This document shows, in pieces, positions 1 through 8,146 of a stretch of 14,334 nt of DNA. A program made the position numbers and the translations under genes. The stretch is from JBEKCP01 sp050014815 (GTDB lineage: Bacteria; Planctomycetota; Planctomycetia; Pirellulales; Thermoguttaceae), in contig JBEKCP010000108.1 in assembly GCA_050014815.1 (NCBI GenBank), positions 1 to 14,334 of the forward strand. The letters are read 5' to 3'. Below the pieces are notes generated by a model that searched no databases, was not told where the DNA came from, and worked only from the letters and a program-made list of their open reading frames with translations. Position 1 is the first letter of the stretch. Every line of letters starts with the position of its first letter.

Positions 1-775
1 ACACTGGAACAAAGTCGTTGCGCGAAAGGCCCTTCTGGATTCGCAGGCGACGAAGCGAAGCTCCAAACGTCTGCTCTTCGGCGAGGAGTTTCTTCTTCTG
101 CTTTCGCCGAAACTCGGGGTCGGTCTCGTAGAGAATGGCATCTGAAGCAGCTTCGTAGTCGCCTAGTTGAACCGTGTGGCCATAGTCGGTCAGGCTCAGC
201 CGGCCGAAGTCAGGTTGAACACCCGTGCCGGACGGCGGGAACATCGAGAACGGCACGGCGATTGTCTTCATGTTGCCACGGGTCAAGGCGAGGGTCCGGC
301 TCTGGGGGTCGGCTACGCCTGCAATGAATAAGTTGGCGGCTTCGCCCTGCGGGGCCGACAGAACATCGAGCAGTTCTTCCAAAGGGAGGAGCCTCGAGTC
401 CGGCGCAACACCGGCCAGACGCCGGAAGCAACTGTTCAGACCTGGAATGCTGTTCGGGCGAGGCGGCTCAAGCGTGACCAGGCCGGAGATCGGCCCTCGG
501 CGGTAACGGCACTGCTGGGCGCTCCGAAGCAGATCGTCCGTGGCCTCTTGCTTCGTCGAAATCCAGAAGGATCGAGGAGAAGCTCGCCGCATCGACCGGG
601 CGATCTCCTCCCGGCCCTGGCAAAGCACGGCACCACGGACCCGGAGACCCCGAAACCGGCCTTCGTCGAGATCCAGTACCACCAGTCGCTTCGGCCTCTT
701 GGTCACATTACCCATCGTCATCCCCTTCCATCCTTCGGTACCCAGCGGGCTCGGCAATTCGAGCGAGAAAGCCAT
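1..775 (-). CDS. Unrecognised protein with a helix-turn-helix segment, cut off by the window edge
   Basis: The frame stays open for 258 codons from an ATG at 775 to the window edge, so the gene is partial at its 3' end. The last visible residues (about 235-258, bases 2-70) read TFGASLRRLRIQKGLSRNDF, which looks like the first helices of an XRE/Cro-type helix-turn-helix; the recognition helix would lie outside the window. The N-terminal 230 residues match no family I know. They hold a short basic start (KRPKR), then mixed alpha/beta-like sequence, and a segment DFGRLSLTDYGHTVQLGDYEAA just before the HTH linker rich in Lys and Glu. An in-frame TAA lies upstream of the ATG. Alternative starts are ATGs at 721 and 715; 715 has GGAAGGGG six bases upstream and may be the real start. 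It follows serS on the same strand after 146 bases. A DNA-binding role is inferred only from the C-terminal motif. Confidence 0.68.
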   Translation of the reverse strand, partial: MAFSLELPSPLGTEGWKGMTMGNVTKRPKRLVVLDLDEGRFRGLRVRGAVLCQGREEIARSMRRASPRSFWISTKQEATDDLLRSAQQCRYRRGPISGLVTLEPPRPNSIPGLNSCFRRLAGVAPDSRLLPLEELLDVLSAPQGEAANLFIAGVADPQSRTLALTRGNMKTIAVPFSMFPPSGTGVQPDFGRLSLTDYGHTVQLGDYEAASDAILYETDPEFRRKQKKKLLAEEQTFGASLRRLRIQKGLSRNDFVPV

Positions 776-921
776 GTTGCCACAACTCCCGCCGACACTC
801 AATTATGTCCCATAATACACAAATCGGCAAGGGGACACTTGCGAGCCGGCTTTTTCCTCGTGAATGAGTCGGCAATTGTTGACGATCGATGGAAGCGGAC
901 CTGTATGGGCAAGGGGCAATT

Positions 922-2199
922 TCACCCCCGCGGCCCGATCCGCTCCTTGCCCACCCACGCCCGCAGGACCTCGGGCACCACGATCGAGCCGTCGGCCTGC
1001 TGGCAGTTCTCCATCACGGCGATCAGGGCCCGGCTGATCGCCACGGCCGTGCCGTTGAGCGTATGGACGAACCGGGTGCCCTTCTCGCCTTTGACTTTGT
1101 AGCGAATGTTCAGTCGCCGGGCCTGGTAATCGGTGCAGTTGGAGGTGCTGGTGACTTCGCCGAAGTCGCCGCGGCCGGGCATCCAGGCCTCCAGGTCGAA
1201 CTTGCGGTAGGCGGGCCCGCCCAGATCGCCCGTGGCCGTGTCCACTACGCGGTACGGCACGCCCAGCCCGTCGAAAATCCGGCACTGGAGGTCGCGGAGA
1301 TAGTCGAGCATGTCGTCGCTCTCGCCCGGCAGGGTGTAGGCGAACATCTCGACCTTGGTGAACTGGTGGACGCGGAAGAGCCCGCGGGCGGCCCGGCCGT
1401 GGGCGCCCGCCTCGGTGCGGAAGCAATGGCTGATGCCGCAGAACTTGATCGGCAGTTCCTCGGCGTCGATGGTCTGGCCCGCCATGAGTCCGCCGAGGGT
1501 GATCTCGGCGGTGGCCACCAGGCTCAGGTCGGTGCCTTCGATGCTGTAGATTTGCGTTTCCGGGCCGCGGGGAATGAACCCGACGCCTTCGAGCACGTCG
1601 TTTCGGGCGAGGTCGGGCGTCGTGGTCGGCGTGAAACCCTCTTTGAGGAGGATCTCCAGGGCATAGCGTTGCAGGGCCAGTTCCAGGAGGACCGCCTCGT
1701 TCTTGAGGAAGAAGAACCCGTGCCCCGCCACGCGGGCGCCCCCCTCGAAATCCACCAGCCCCAGTTTCTCGGCGAGCTCGACGTGATCCCGCGGCGGAAA
1801 GTCGAACTTGGGCAGGGGCGTTTTGCCGCGGAAGAGCTCGAGGTTGGCCTTGTCGTCCACGCCGACCGGGGCGGCCGAGTGCGACAGGTTGGGGATCATG
1901 CGGTGGATGGCGTCCGCCTCGGCGGCGATGGAATCGACCTTCTGCTGGACCTCGGCCGTCTGCTCGCGGAGGCGGCGTCCTTCTTCCTTGCGGGCCTCGC
2001 GCTCGGCGGCGTCCTTCGCCTTGCCGATCGACTTGGAGACCTCGTTGGCCTGCCGGTTGAGCTGTTCGAGCCGGCCCTGGAGCGTCTTCCGCTCCTCTTC
2101 GAGCGCGACGAAGCGGTCGATGTCGGCATCGGCGTTCCGGTTGCGGCAGTTTTGTTTGACCTGCGGGGCGTTTTCGAGAATGTATTTGCGGTCGAGCAT
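922..2199 (-). CDS. serS: Seryl-tRNA synthetase
   Basis: Class II aminoacyl-tRNA synthetase that activates serine with ATP and charges tRNA-Ser (and tRNA-Sec) in the cytoplasm. The 425-residue length is normal for the family. The start is the ATG at 2199, giving the usual N-terminus MLDRKYILENAPQVKQN; the longer frame to 2259 adds a non-conserved tail. Residues about 30-100 are the charged, Lys/Glu-rich antiparallel coiled-coil arm that reads the long variable arm of tRNA-Ser. Motif 2 lies at about 260-286 (FRTEAGAHGR then RVHQFTKVE). The family block STSNCTDYQARR is at 351-362, and motif 3 is at about 381-413 (LNGTAVAISRALIAVMENCQ, ending near VPEVLR). All key blocks are intact. A promoter with a TATAAT box lies about 60 bases upstream. 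It is divergent from the M20 peptidase gene. Confidence 0.97.
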   Translation of the reverse strand: MLDRKYILENAPQVKQNCRNRNADADIDRFVALEEERKTLQGRLEQLNRQANEVSKSIGKAKDAAEREARKEEGRRLREQTAEVQQKVDSIAAEADAIHRMIPNLSHSAAPVGVDDKANLELFRGKTPLPKFDFPPRDHVELAEKLGLVDFEGGARVAGHGFFFLKNEAVLLELALQRYALEILLKEGFTPTTTPDLARNDVLEGVGFIPRGPETQIYSIEGTDLSLVATAEITLGGLMAGQTIDAEELPIKFCGISHCFRTEAGAHGRAARGLFRVHQFTKVEMFAYTLPGESDDMLDYLRDLQCRIFDGLGVPYRVVDTATGDLGGPAYRKFDLEAWMPGRGDFGEVTSTSNCTDYQARRLNIRYKVKGEKGTRFVHTLNGTAVAISRALIAVMENCQQADGSIVVPEVLRAWVGKERIGPRG

Positions 2200-2251
2200 G
2201 GGGGCGGGTCGAGGTACGAGTCCTATTACGAGTTGGCAACCTTCCGCAACA

Positions 2252-2288
2252 GAGCCCAATTATAGGCTCTTGCCGGCATGGCAAGCAA
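2252..2288 (-). promoter_or_regulatory. Probable sigma-70-type promoter of serS
   Basis: On the minus strand a perfect TATAAT (plus positions 2259-2264) is preceded by TTGCTT (2283-2288) with an 18-base spacer. Transcription would begin near 2252, leaving a leader of about 50 bases before the serS ATG at 2199. An overlapping TTGCCA is closer to the -35 consensus but leaves only 14 bases of spacing. I see no T-box-like element in the leader. Seen in sequence; activity is inferred. Confidence 0.55.
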
Positions 2289-2435
2289 TCCGGGGCGTGG
2301 CCTATGGGGGGGGTGGATATTGAACGCCCGCGAAGAACATAACCGCCCCGCTCCCCAACGTGACGTTTCCGGCGTAGAATTCGAGCAAGCTGTCGCAGCT
2401 TTGTCGTTCGCGCTACCAGCACTCCGAGGCTCGCT

Positions 2436-3818
2436 ATGCCGACCATCGACGAATACCTTTCGACCCACGCGGCCCGATTCGAGGAGGACTTGTGCGAGCT
2501 GCTCCGCATCCCGAGCGTGAGCGCGGATCCGGCCCGGCGGCCGGACATGGAGCGGGCCGCCCGGTGGATCGCCGATCATTTCAGGGCCATCGGGCTCAGC
2601 GCCGAAATCCTGCCCGGCGCCCATCCGCCGTTGGTCTATGCCGAATCGCCGCCGGTGGCCGGGGCCCCGACCGTACTGGTCTACGGCCACTACGACGTGC
2701 AGCCGCCGGACCCGCTGGAATTGTGGACCAGTCCGCCCTTCGAGCCGGCCCGCCGGGGCGGCAACCTCTATGCCCGCGGCGCCACCGACGACAAGGGCCA
2801 GGTACTCACCCACATCAAGAGCGCCCAGGCGTGGCTTGCGACCGCCGGCCGGCTGCCGGTGCGGTTGAAGTACATCATTGAAGGCGAGGAAGAGGTCGGC
2901 AGCCACGTCCTGGAGCAGTTCCTGGTCGAGCACCCCGAGCGGCTCGCTTGCGACGTGATCGTCATCAGCGACGGGGCCAAATTCAGCCGCGACATCCCGG
3001 CCATCGAATACGGACTCCGCGGCATCGCCTATTACGAGCTGCGGGTGGCCGGGCCCAACCGGGACCTGCACTCGGGCACGTTCGGCGGCTCGATCACCAA
3101 TCCGGCCAATGCACTGTGCCGGATCATGGCGGCCATGGTCGATGGTCGCGGGAAAGTCCAGATCCCGGGGTTCTACGACGACGTGGCGCCGCTGGGAGAC
3201 CGGGAGCGGAAGGAACTGGCGGCGTTGCCGTTCGACGAGGCCGCCTATTTCGCCGACCTCGGCGTCTCGCGCGGTTTCGGCGAGGAAGGCTATACGACGC
3301 TGGAGCGCCGCTGGGCCCGTCCGACCTGTGACATTTCCGGGCTGACCAGCGGTTATCAGGGGGAGGGGGCCAAAACAGTCCTGCCCGCGAAAGCCTCCGC
3401 AAAGTTCAGTTTCCGGCTGGTGCCCCATCAAGACCCCCAGCGGATCACCGCGGCGTTAAAGCGTTGGCTGCCGGGCGTGACGCCGCCGGGCGTGACTGCG
3501 GAGCTGATCGACCACCATGGCTCGCCGGGCGTGCTGGTGCCGCTGGACAGTCCGTACGTGGCGGCAGCGACCCGGGCGCTGGAGGCCGCCTTCGGCCGAG
3601 AGCCCGCTTACACCCGCGCCGGCGGCTCGATCCCCATCGTGACCGCCTTCCATCAGGCGCTCAAGGCCGACACGCTCCTGTTGGGCTGGGGCCAGGACGA
3701 CGACAACACCCACAGCCCCAACGAGAAGTTCTGCCTGGCCGATTTCCACCGTGGGATCAAGGCCAGCGCCAGGTTGTGGGAGGAGTTGGGCCGGATCGAG
3801 AAGCGGGGTGATCGCTGA
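2436..3818 (+). CDS. M20 family dipeptidase / metallopeptidase
   Basis: Zinc-dependent cytosolic exopeptidase of the M20 family (carnosinase/PepV/CNDP-like), expected to cleave dipeptides or acylated amino acids. It is 460 residues long, usual for the dipeptidase branch. Visible elements: H85 in YGHYDVQPP (first zinc ligand); D118/D119 in ARGATDDKG (bridging aspartate); E151-E152 in IIEGEEEVGS (catalytic base and zinc ligand); D179 in ISDGA; H212 in DLHSGTFGG, the conserved dimerisation-domain histidine; and H426 in NTHSPNEKF, the C-terminal zinc ligand. No signal peptide is visible. The ATG at 2436 gives the family-like start MPTIDEYLSTHAARFEEDL. It heads a co-directional run of four genes and is divergent from serS across 236 bases. 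Substrate cannot be told from sequence. All catalytic positions appear intact. Confidence 0.93.
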   Translation: MPTIDEYLSTHAARFEEDLCELLRIPSVSADPARRPDMERAARWIADHFRAIGLSAEILPGAHPPLVYAESPPVAGAPTVLVYGHYDVQPPDPLELWTSPPFEPARRGGNLYARGATDDKGQVLTHIKSAQAWLATAGRLPVRLKYIIEGEEEVGSHVLEQFLVEHPERLACDVIVISDGAKFSRDIPAIEYGLRGIAYYELRVAGPNRDLHSGTFGGSITNPANALCRIMAAMVDGRGKVQIPGFYDDVAPLGDRERKELAALPFDEAAYFADLGVSRGFGEEGYTTLERRWARPTCDISGLTSGYQGEGAKTVLPAKASAKFSFRLVPHQDPQRITAALKRWLPGVTPPGVTAELIDHHGSPGVLVPLDSPYVAAATRALEAAFGREPAYTRAGGSIPIVTAFHQALKADTLLLGWGQDDDNTHSPNEKFCLADFHRGIKASARLWEELGRIEKRGDR

Positions 3819-3856
3819 CCGAAAATTCAGACACAGGCGTTTGGGAGACCCGTGAA

Positions 3857-4333
3857 ATGCCACGCAAACCGATATGCCTGAGCATCTTGGTTGCCGCGTT
3901 GGTCCTGTTGACCGGCGGCGGGTTAATCGTGTGGAGTTGGGGGTACGAAGCGCACCCGGGCATATACGACGAGACACGAAAATCGACTTGCCCCGAACGC
4001 GACATTCGTGTAATGTGGAAGACGCGACGGCTACACGGAAATATGAAGGGCGTGGGCGATTCAGCCGCTCGCGGGTCGACCGACGCTGCCATCAACGCTG
4101 CGTCGCGGGTATTCAACACGGTGGAACTGGTGGGACTGACGCGGGGTGAAGTTATCGCAACGCTCGGCGATCCAAAAACATCCAGTGACAGCATCTACAA
4201 TTTCCCGTTTTGGCCTGCTCCGAAAGCCGCGATGGTCTACCGTTTTGATTCGGGGGACTACGGCTGGCAGTTTAATCTCATGCTCGACGCGCAAGGGAAG
4301 GTCTGTCGGGTCGAGCGGCGATGGATTCACTAA
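3857..4333 (+). CDS. Small membrane-anchored protein with a BamE/SmpA-like C-terminal domain
   Basis: A 158-residue protein with a basic start (MPRKP) and a hydrophobic segment at residues 7-28, either an uncleaved signal anchor or a signal peptide; no lipobox cysteine follows it. The C-terminal part (about 89-158) reads VELVGLTRGEVIATLGDPKT, then a tyrosine-containing strand (MVYRFDSGDYGW) and a final strand LMLDAQGKVCRVERR. This order (GLTxxEVxxxLGxP, two strands, then DxxGKV) resembles the BamE/SmpA/OmlA fold found in small cell-envelope lipoproteins. I infer an envelope role, not BamE function itself. The ATG at 3857 has GGGAG about 9-11 bases upstream. It sits 38 bases after the peptidase stop. 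Its base composition is visibly less GC-rich than its neighbours. Confidence is high that it is a gene, moderate for the fold. Confidence 0.72.
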   Translation: MPRKPICLSILVAALVLLTGGGLIVWSWGYEAHPGIYDETRKSTCPERDIRVMWKTRRLHGNMKGVGDSAARGSTDAAINAASRVFNTVELVGLTRGEVIATLGDPKTSSDSIYNFPFWPAPKAAMVYRFDSGDYGWQFNLMLDAQGKVCRVERRWIH

Positions 4334-4368
4334 TGTGAGGGTACTGACGGCATTTCGGAGGCGGTGCG

Positions 4369-4983
4369 ATGACCATGCTCATTGAAGATCCCCGGCTGGA
4401 AGAAGAGATCAAGGAGCAGCGCAGAGCATGGGGCGCGGACCACCACGATGAAGTCTGGGAAGGAGTGTATTTCATGGCGCCGTTGCCGAACGACGAGCAC
4501 CAGCGACTGGTTTCCCGGCTCACGTTCATTCTGGAGTTCACGGTCGGCCTCCCCGGGCTGGGTGAAGTCCGCCCCGGCGTGAACCTCGCCGGGCCCGGCG
4601 AAGACTGGCTGCACGACTACCGCGCGCCGGACGTGGTTGTCTTCCTCTGCGGCACGGCCGCCGAGAACCGGGACACGCACTGGACGGGCGCCGCCGACTT
4701 CGTCGTCGAGATCACCAACCCCGGCGATCGCACTTATGAGAAGATTCCATTCTATTCGCGACTGGGCGTGCGCGAGCTCTTGGTCGTAAACCGCCAGTCC
4801 TGGACGATCGAGATCTACCGGCGGAAGGAAGGCTCCCTGGAGAAGGTCGGCGAGTCCCGGCCGGACCGGAGCGGTGTTCTGACGAGCGAAGTCGTGCCCC
4901 TCGCCTTCCGGCTGCTTCCCGGCGATCCGCGTCCGAAGATCGAGGTTGCCCATGGCGGGACCTCCCAGCGATGGGTGATCTGA
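4369..4983 (+). CDS. Uma2 family protein (PD-(D/E)XK nuclease fold, DUF820)
   Basis: A 204-residue protein of the Uma2/DUF820 family, which is often present in many copies in cyanobacteria and planctomycetes and has a restriction-endonuclease-like fold; its biological role is largely unknown. The core blocks are seen in order: an N-terminal region with EVWEGVYFMAPLPNDEHQRL (about 28-47); the nuclease motif strand DYRAPDVVVF with P87-D88; FVVEITNPGDRTYEKIPFYS with E114 and K125; then RLGVRELLVVN (131-141) and WTIEIYRRKEG. D88, E114 and a displaced lysine would form the metal site. GGAGG at 4357-4361 is seven bases before the ATG at 4369. It ends seven bases before the HD-domain gene, so the two are probably co-transcribed. 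No obvious inactivating change. Confidence 0.88.
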   Translation: MTMLIEDPRLEEEIKEQRRAWGADHHDEVWEGVYFMAPLPNDEHQRLVSRLTFILEFTVGLPGLGEVRPGVNLAGPGEDWLHDYRAPDVVVFLCGTAAENRDTHWTGAADFVVEITNPGDRTYEKIPFYSRLGVRELLVVNRQSWTIEIYRRKEGSLEKVGESRPDRSGVLTSEVVPLAFRLLPGDPRPKIEVAHGGTSQRWVI

Positions 4984-4990
4984 AGTCCCC

Positions 4991-6322
4991 ATGACCGGCA
5001 TTCTCGACATACCGGAGGTCGTGGCCCTGGACGCGAGGCGGTCGCTGTTGCGGATCCCGCCGGAGACCGACGTCCCGCTGACCGCCCGCGTCCGCCAAAT
5101 CATCGATACGGCCGACTTCCGCCGCCTGGCGAGGATCACCCAATTGGGCCTGGTGGCGCTGGTTTATCCGGCGGCCATCCATACGCGTTTCGAGCACAGC
5201 CTGGGCGTGTTCCGGCTGGCGCTACTCTACTTGAAGCGGCTTGCCCACGACGAGCGGTTCGCCGCGGCCGTCGCTCCGGAGCAGGCCGAAGTGTTCCTGG
5301 CCGCCGCGCTCTTGCACGACCTGGGGCACTGGCCGTTTTGCCACCCGATCGAGGACATCTGCCTGCCGGGCGTGCCGAGCCACGAGTTGTTCGCCAACAG
5401 TTTCCTGCTGGAAGGCGAGATCGGCGACGTGCTGCGGCACGACTGGGGCATCCAGCCCCGGGAGGTCGTCGCCCTCCTGAGCGAAAAGCCCCGGGATGCC
5501 GCCTCCCGCGTGCTCACCAGCATGCTGTCCGGCCCCATGGACATCGACAAGATGGACTACCTGTTCCGCGACAGCCTGCACGCCGGGGTCCCTTACGGCC
5601 GCCACTTCGATCAGCAGCGGCTCCTGGGCAGCCTGTGCCTCAACCGCGCGGGCGACGGGCTGTCGATCACCGACAAGGGCCGCACCGCCGCCGAGCTGAT
5701 GGTCTTCGCCCGCTACGTCATGTTCAGCGAGGTCTACTGGCACCACGGGGTTCGGGCGGCCACGGCGATGCTCCAGCGGGCCTTCTACCTGCTCGTCGGC
5801 GCGGTGGAGTTGGACCCGCTGTTCCGCATGTCCGAGGGCGACTTCACCGGCGAGTTGCAGCGGGTGGCGGGCTCCGGCCCCGCCGGCGACTTGCTCCACG
5901 GGCTGTTCGGGCCCACGCGGCACCTGTACAAGCGTCTGGCCGAGTACAGCATCCTCGACGGCGGGGATCTCTATCAGCGGTTGGCGCGTCGGCCCTACCC
6001 GTGGCTGGTGGCCTGCGCCGAGCAGTTTGCGGGCTTGGCGAGCACGGCGCTGGGGCGGATCGTGGCGCCCCACGAGATCCTTTTCGACGCCCCGCCCGTC
6101 TTGCGCGAGGTCCAGATCCAGATCGACGTCCACTACCCCAAGCAGGGGCGATGGCGGCCGTTGGGCGAGGTCTCGCCGGTGGTCCGAACGCTCGCCACCG
6201 AGCAATTTGACGACTACGTGAAGCGGGTGCGGATCTTTGCCCATCCCCGAATAGTCTCCGATCTGCGCGGATTGCCTAATCTTCCTGAATTAGTGGCCGA
6301 GGCCGTGGGGAAGACGCAGTGA
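4991..6322 (+). CDS. HD domain phosphohydrolase (dGTPase / SAMHD1-like, COG1078 type)
   Basis: A 443-residue cytosolic HD-superfamily metal-dependent phosphohydrolase. The HD signature is complete: H69 in HTRFEHSLGV, H109-D110 in LLHDLGHWPF, and D186 in MDIDKMDYLFRD, where Y190 lines up with the phosphate-contacting tyrosine of SAMHD1. The block DSLHAGVPYGRH (194-205) follows, as in the COG1078 branch whose members hydrolyse nucleotides such as dNTPs. I infer (deoxy)nucleotide hydrolysis, but the substrate is not readable from sequence. The C-terminal 200 residues match the length of the family's extra helical region. The ATG at 4991 is seven bases after the Uma2 stop; no strong Shine-Dalgarno is seen, consistent with translation coupled to the upstream gene. 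A hairpin terminator lies about 38 bases after the stop, ending the four-gene run. Confidence 0.9.
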   Translation: MTGILDIPEVVALDARRSLLRIPPETDVPLTARVRQIIDTADFRRLARITQLGLVALVYPAAIHTRFEHSLGVFRLALLYLKRLAHDERFAAAVAPEQAEVFLAAALLHDLGHWPFCHPIEDICLPGVPSHELFANSFLLEGEIGDVLRHDWGIQPREVVALLSEKPRDAASRVLTSMLSGPMDIDKMDYLFRDSLHAGVPYGRHFDQQRLLGSLCLNRAGDGLSITDKGRTAAELMVFARYVMFSEVYWHHGVRAATAMLQRAFYLLVGAVELDPLFRMSEGDFTGELQRVAGSGPAGDLLHGLFGPTRHLYKRLAEYSILDGGDLYQRLARRPYPWLVACAEQFAGLASTALGRIVAPHEILFDAPPVLREVQIQIDVHYPKQGRWRPLGEVSPVVRTLATEQFDDYVKRVRIFAHPRIVSDLRGLPNLPELVAEAVGKTQ

Positions 6323-6359
6323 CAGGAAAGGGATTTAGGGATTTGGGGATTGCGGAAAG

Positions 6360-6386
6360 CCCCGCGACTGCATCGCGGGGTTCTTC
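6360..6386 (+). terminator. Hairpin terminator after the HD-domain gene
   Basis: CCCCGCGA (6360-6367) and TCGCGGGG (6373-6380) form a perfect 8-bp stem with a five-base CTGCA loop, followed by TTCTTC. It lies 38 bases downstream of the HD gene stop and upstream of the KS cassette. The T-run is short, so it is an imperfect intrinsic terminator, but the position fits. Confidence 0.65.
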
Positions 6387-6628
6387 GCTTGCGGTTTCGC
6401 CCGGCGGCCCCGATACTATCGCGCCGCTTTTCGCCCGGGACGGCTTGCTTCCGGCCAGCGAAAGGGGTAATCTAGAGGGTTTAACCCGTGCGCGTGGAGT
6501 AGCGATGCGCTTCCGAAGGCGAAACGTCGCATTTCAGCGCGCGTAGACCATAATTGGGCGCTCGCACGAGAAGGCCCACCCCCGGCCATTTCCAAAATCC
6601 GGGTTCACGGTGCGCCAAGGATGACGCT
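6387..6628. other. Non-coding gap before the KS-ACP-oxidoreductase cassette
   Basis: Together with the terminator this makes a 306-base gap without a supported gene. It holds an 11-base perfect palindrome GGGTTTAACCC (6477-6487) in an AT-richer patch, which could be a small operator. Possible -10-like boxes are TACTAT (6413-6418) and CATAAT (about 6548-6553), neither with a convincing -35. No tRNA-like or riboswitch-like structure was recognised. A promoter for the cassette should lie here but I cannot place it firmly. Confidence 0.4.
6617..6621 (+). promoter_or_regulatory. Ribosome-binding site that fixes the KS start
   Basis: AAGGA at 6617-6621 ends seven bases before the ATG at 6629. This selects that ATG over the upstream TTG at 6554, whose extra 25 residues look non-conserved, and over the ATG at 6638. 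Confidence 0.6.
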
Positions 6629-7879
6629 ATGATAGCCATGGGGCCGGATCATCATCGGGTTGTCGTTACGGGGATCGGGCTGACCGCGCCGAACGGGAAT
6701 TCCCTGCCCGAGTTCCGGGAGAGTCTCCTGGCGGGCCGCAGCGGGGTCACGAAATACGAAACCCGCTACTTTGGCCCCACCCTGGCAGGGGTATGCTCCT
6801 TCGACGAACTCCGCTACCAACGCCGCAAGGACCTCCGGCGAGGCACCCGGGCAGGCAGTATCGGCATCTACTGTGCCCGCGAGGCCGTGGCCGACGCCGG
6901 CCTGGACTGGCCCAACGTCGACCGCTCCATGGTGGGCATCTACATCGGCGTGACCGAGCACGGCAACGTCGAGACCGAAAACGAAATCTTCCTCCTGAAA
7001 GGCTACGACTACGACGTCCAGTACTGGTCGCACCACCACAATCCGCGGACGGTGGCCAACAACCCGGCGGGCGAGATTTCGTTGAACATGCGAATCACCG
7101 GTCCGCACTACACCCTCGGTGCCGCCTGCGCCGCCGGGAACGCCGGGATCATCCAGGGGGTGCAGATGCTGCGGCTGGGGGAGTGCAACATCGCCCTGGC
7201 CGGCGGGGTGTCGGAGAGCATTCATACCTTCGGGATCTTCGCCAGCTTCCACAGCCAGGGCGCGCTGGCCCGGCACGACGATCCGGCGAGGGCCTCCCGC
7301 CCCTTCGACGCCGACCGCAACGGCATCGTCGTCGCCGAGGGCGGCTGCATCTACGTGCTGGAGCGGCTGGCCGACGCCTTGGCCCGGGGCGCCAGGATCT
7401 ACGGCGAAGTGGTCGGATACGCCATGAACAGCGACGCGACCGATTTCGTCCTGCCCGACCCCCAGCGGCAGGCGGAGTGCATCCGCCTGGCCCTTCACCG
7501 GGCACGGCTGGATCCGTCGGACATCGACATCGTGAGCACGCACGCCACCGGCACCACCAGCGGCGACGTCCAGGAGGTCGAGGCCCTGCGGCGGGCCTTC
7601 AACGGCGGCGGCCGTACGGCGTTCAACAACACCAAGAGCTTCATCGGGCACGCGATGGGGGCGGCCGGGGCCCTGGAACTGGCCGGCAATCTGCCCGCCT
7701 TCCACGACCGGGCCTGCCACGCTACGATCAACCTGGACCGCGTTGCCCCCGACTGCCAGCTCCCCGGCCTGGTGGCCAACCAGCCCCGCGAGCTGCCGCG
7801 AGTCCAGACCATCCTGAACAATTCCTTCGGAATGCTGGGCATCAACTCCGTCGTCATCATCAAGAAGGTAGCAGCATGA
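6629..7879 (+). CDS. Beta-ketoacyl-ACP synthase (FabF-like ketosynthase)
   Basis: Condensing enzyme of the thiolase fold that extends an acyl chain on a carrier protein by decarboxylative Claisen condensation. It has 416 residues, as for FabF. The N-terminus HRVVVTGIGLTAPNGN is typical. The catalytic triad is complete: C167 in LGAACAAGNAG, H305 in STHATGTTSGD and H341 in FIGHAMGAAGA, with K336 in NNTKS. The DNGRGFDADR-type region is present as SRPFDADRNGIVVAEG (223-238). Near the C-terminus the usual SFGFGGxN gate loop reads SFGMLGIN (399-406), so the gating phenylalanine is replaced by methionine. A long HHHNPRTVANNP stretch (135-146) is unlike textbook FabF. Its stop TGA overlaps the ACP start as ATGA, and an FAD oxidoreductase follows, so it probably belongs to a dedicated pathway and not to housekeeping fatty-acid synthesis. 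Confidence 0.92.
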   Translation: MIAMGPDHHRVVVTGIGLTAPNGNSLPEFRESLLAGRSGVTKYETRYFGPTLAGVCSFDELRYQRRKDLRRGTRAGSIGIYCAREAVADAGLDWPNVDRSMVGIYIGVTEHGNVETENEIFLLKGYDYDVQYWSHHHNPRTVANNPAGEISLNMRITGPHYTLGAACAAGNAGIIQGVQMLRLGECNIALAGGVSESIHTFGIFASFHSQGALARHDDPARASRPFDADRNGIVVAEGGCIYVLERLADALARGARIYGEVVGYAMNSDATDFVLPDPQRQAECIRLALHRARLDPSDIDIVSTHATGTTSGDVQEVEALRRAFNGGGRTAFNNTKSFIGHAMGAAGALELAGNLPAFHDRACHATINLDRVAPDCQLPGLVANQPRELPRVQTILNNSFGMLGINSVVIIKKVAA

Positions 7880-8136
7880 CGGCTGCCGAAATCAAAATAG
7901 CCGTTCTGGACATCCTTGCCGACATCGCCCCGGACGACGATCTGAGCCGGCTGGTGGACGATGTCCCGCTCCGGGAGCAACTGTCGTTGGACAGCATGGA
8001 CTTCCTGGATATCGTGATGGAACTGCGGAAGCGGTATCGCATCCAGATTCCCGAGCAGGACTACCCGGAGCTTGCCAGCATGGGCAGCACGGTGAGGTAC
8101 CTCGAGCCGCGCATGCAGGGCATTGCCGCCCGCTAA
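7876..8136 (+). CDS. Acyl carrier protein
   Basis: An 86-residue acyl carrier protein. The phosphopantetheine attachment site is S40 within LSLDSMDFLDIVMEL (36-50), the DSxxxx(D/E) signature at the start of helix II. The first helix (AEIKIAVLDILADIAPD) and the acidic surface are normal for type II ACPs. The start ATG overlaps the KS stop codon by four bases (ATGA), so translation is expected to be coupled and the ACP is probably the cognate carrier for that KS. The oxidoreductase starts 10 bases after the stop. It is probably not the housekeeping AcpP: the helix I and II sequences are diverged and the usual fabD/fabG neighbours are absent. Confidence 0.92.
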   Translation: MTAAEIKIAVLDILADIAPDDDLSRLVDDVPLREQLSLDSMDFLDIVMELRKRYRIQIPEQDYPELASMGSTVRYLEPRMQGIAAR

Positions 8137-8146
8137 CCCGCCCCTG

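Noticed and set aside
889..2265. Long plus-strand open frame opposite serS
   Set aside because: It is the antisense shadow of serS: GC-rich codon bias keeps the opposite frame open. Its residues show no family motif, while serS has every expected block.
2226..3431. 401-codon minus-strand frame opposite the M20 peptidase
   Set aside because: Shadow of the peptidase; no recognisable motif, and it would run into the serS promoter and leader.
6319..6546. 75-codon frame after the HD gene
   Set aside because: It overlaps the HD stop and runs through the terminator hairpin; composition is not protein-like and there is no ribosome-binding site.
6793..7875. Open frame leading into the ACP from within the KS gene
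   Set aside because: The upstream part is an Arg/Gly-rich +1 shadow of the KS. Only the portion from the ATG at 7876 looks like a real protein.
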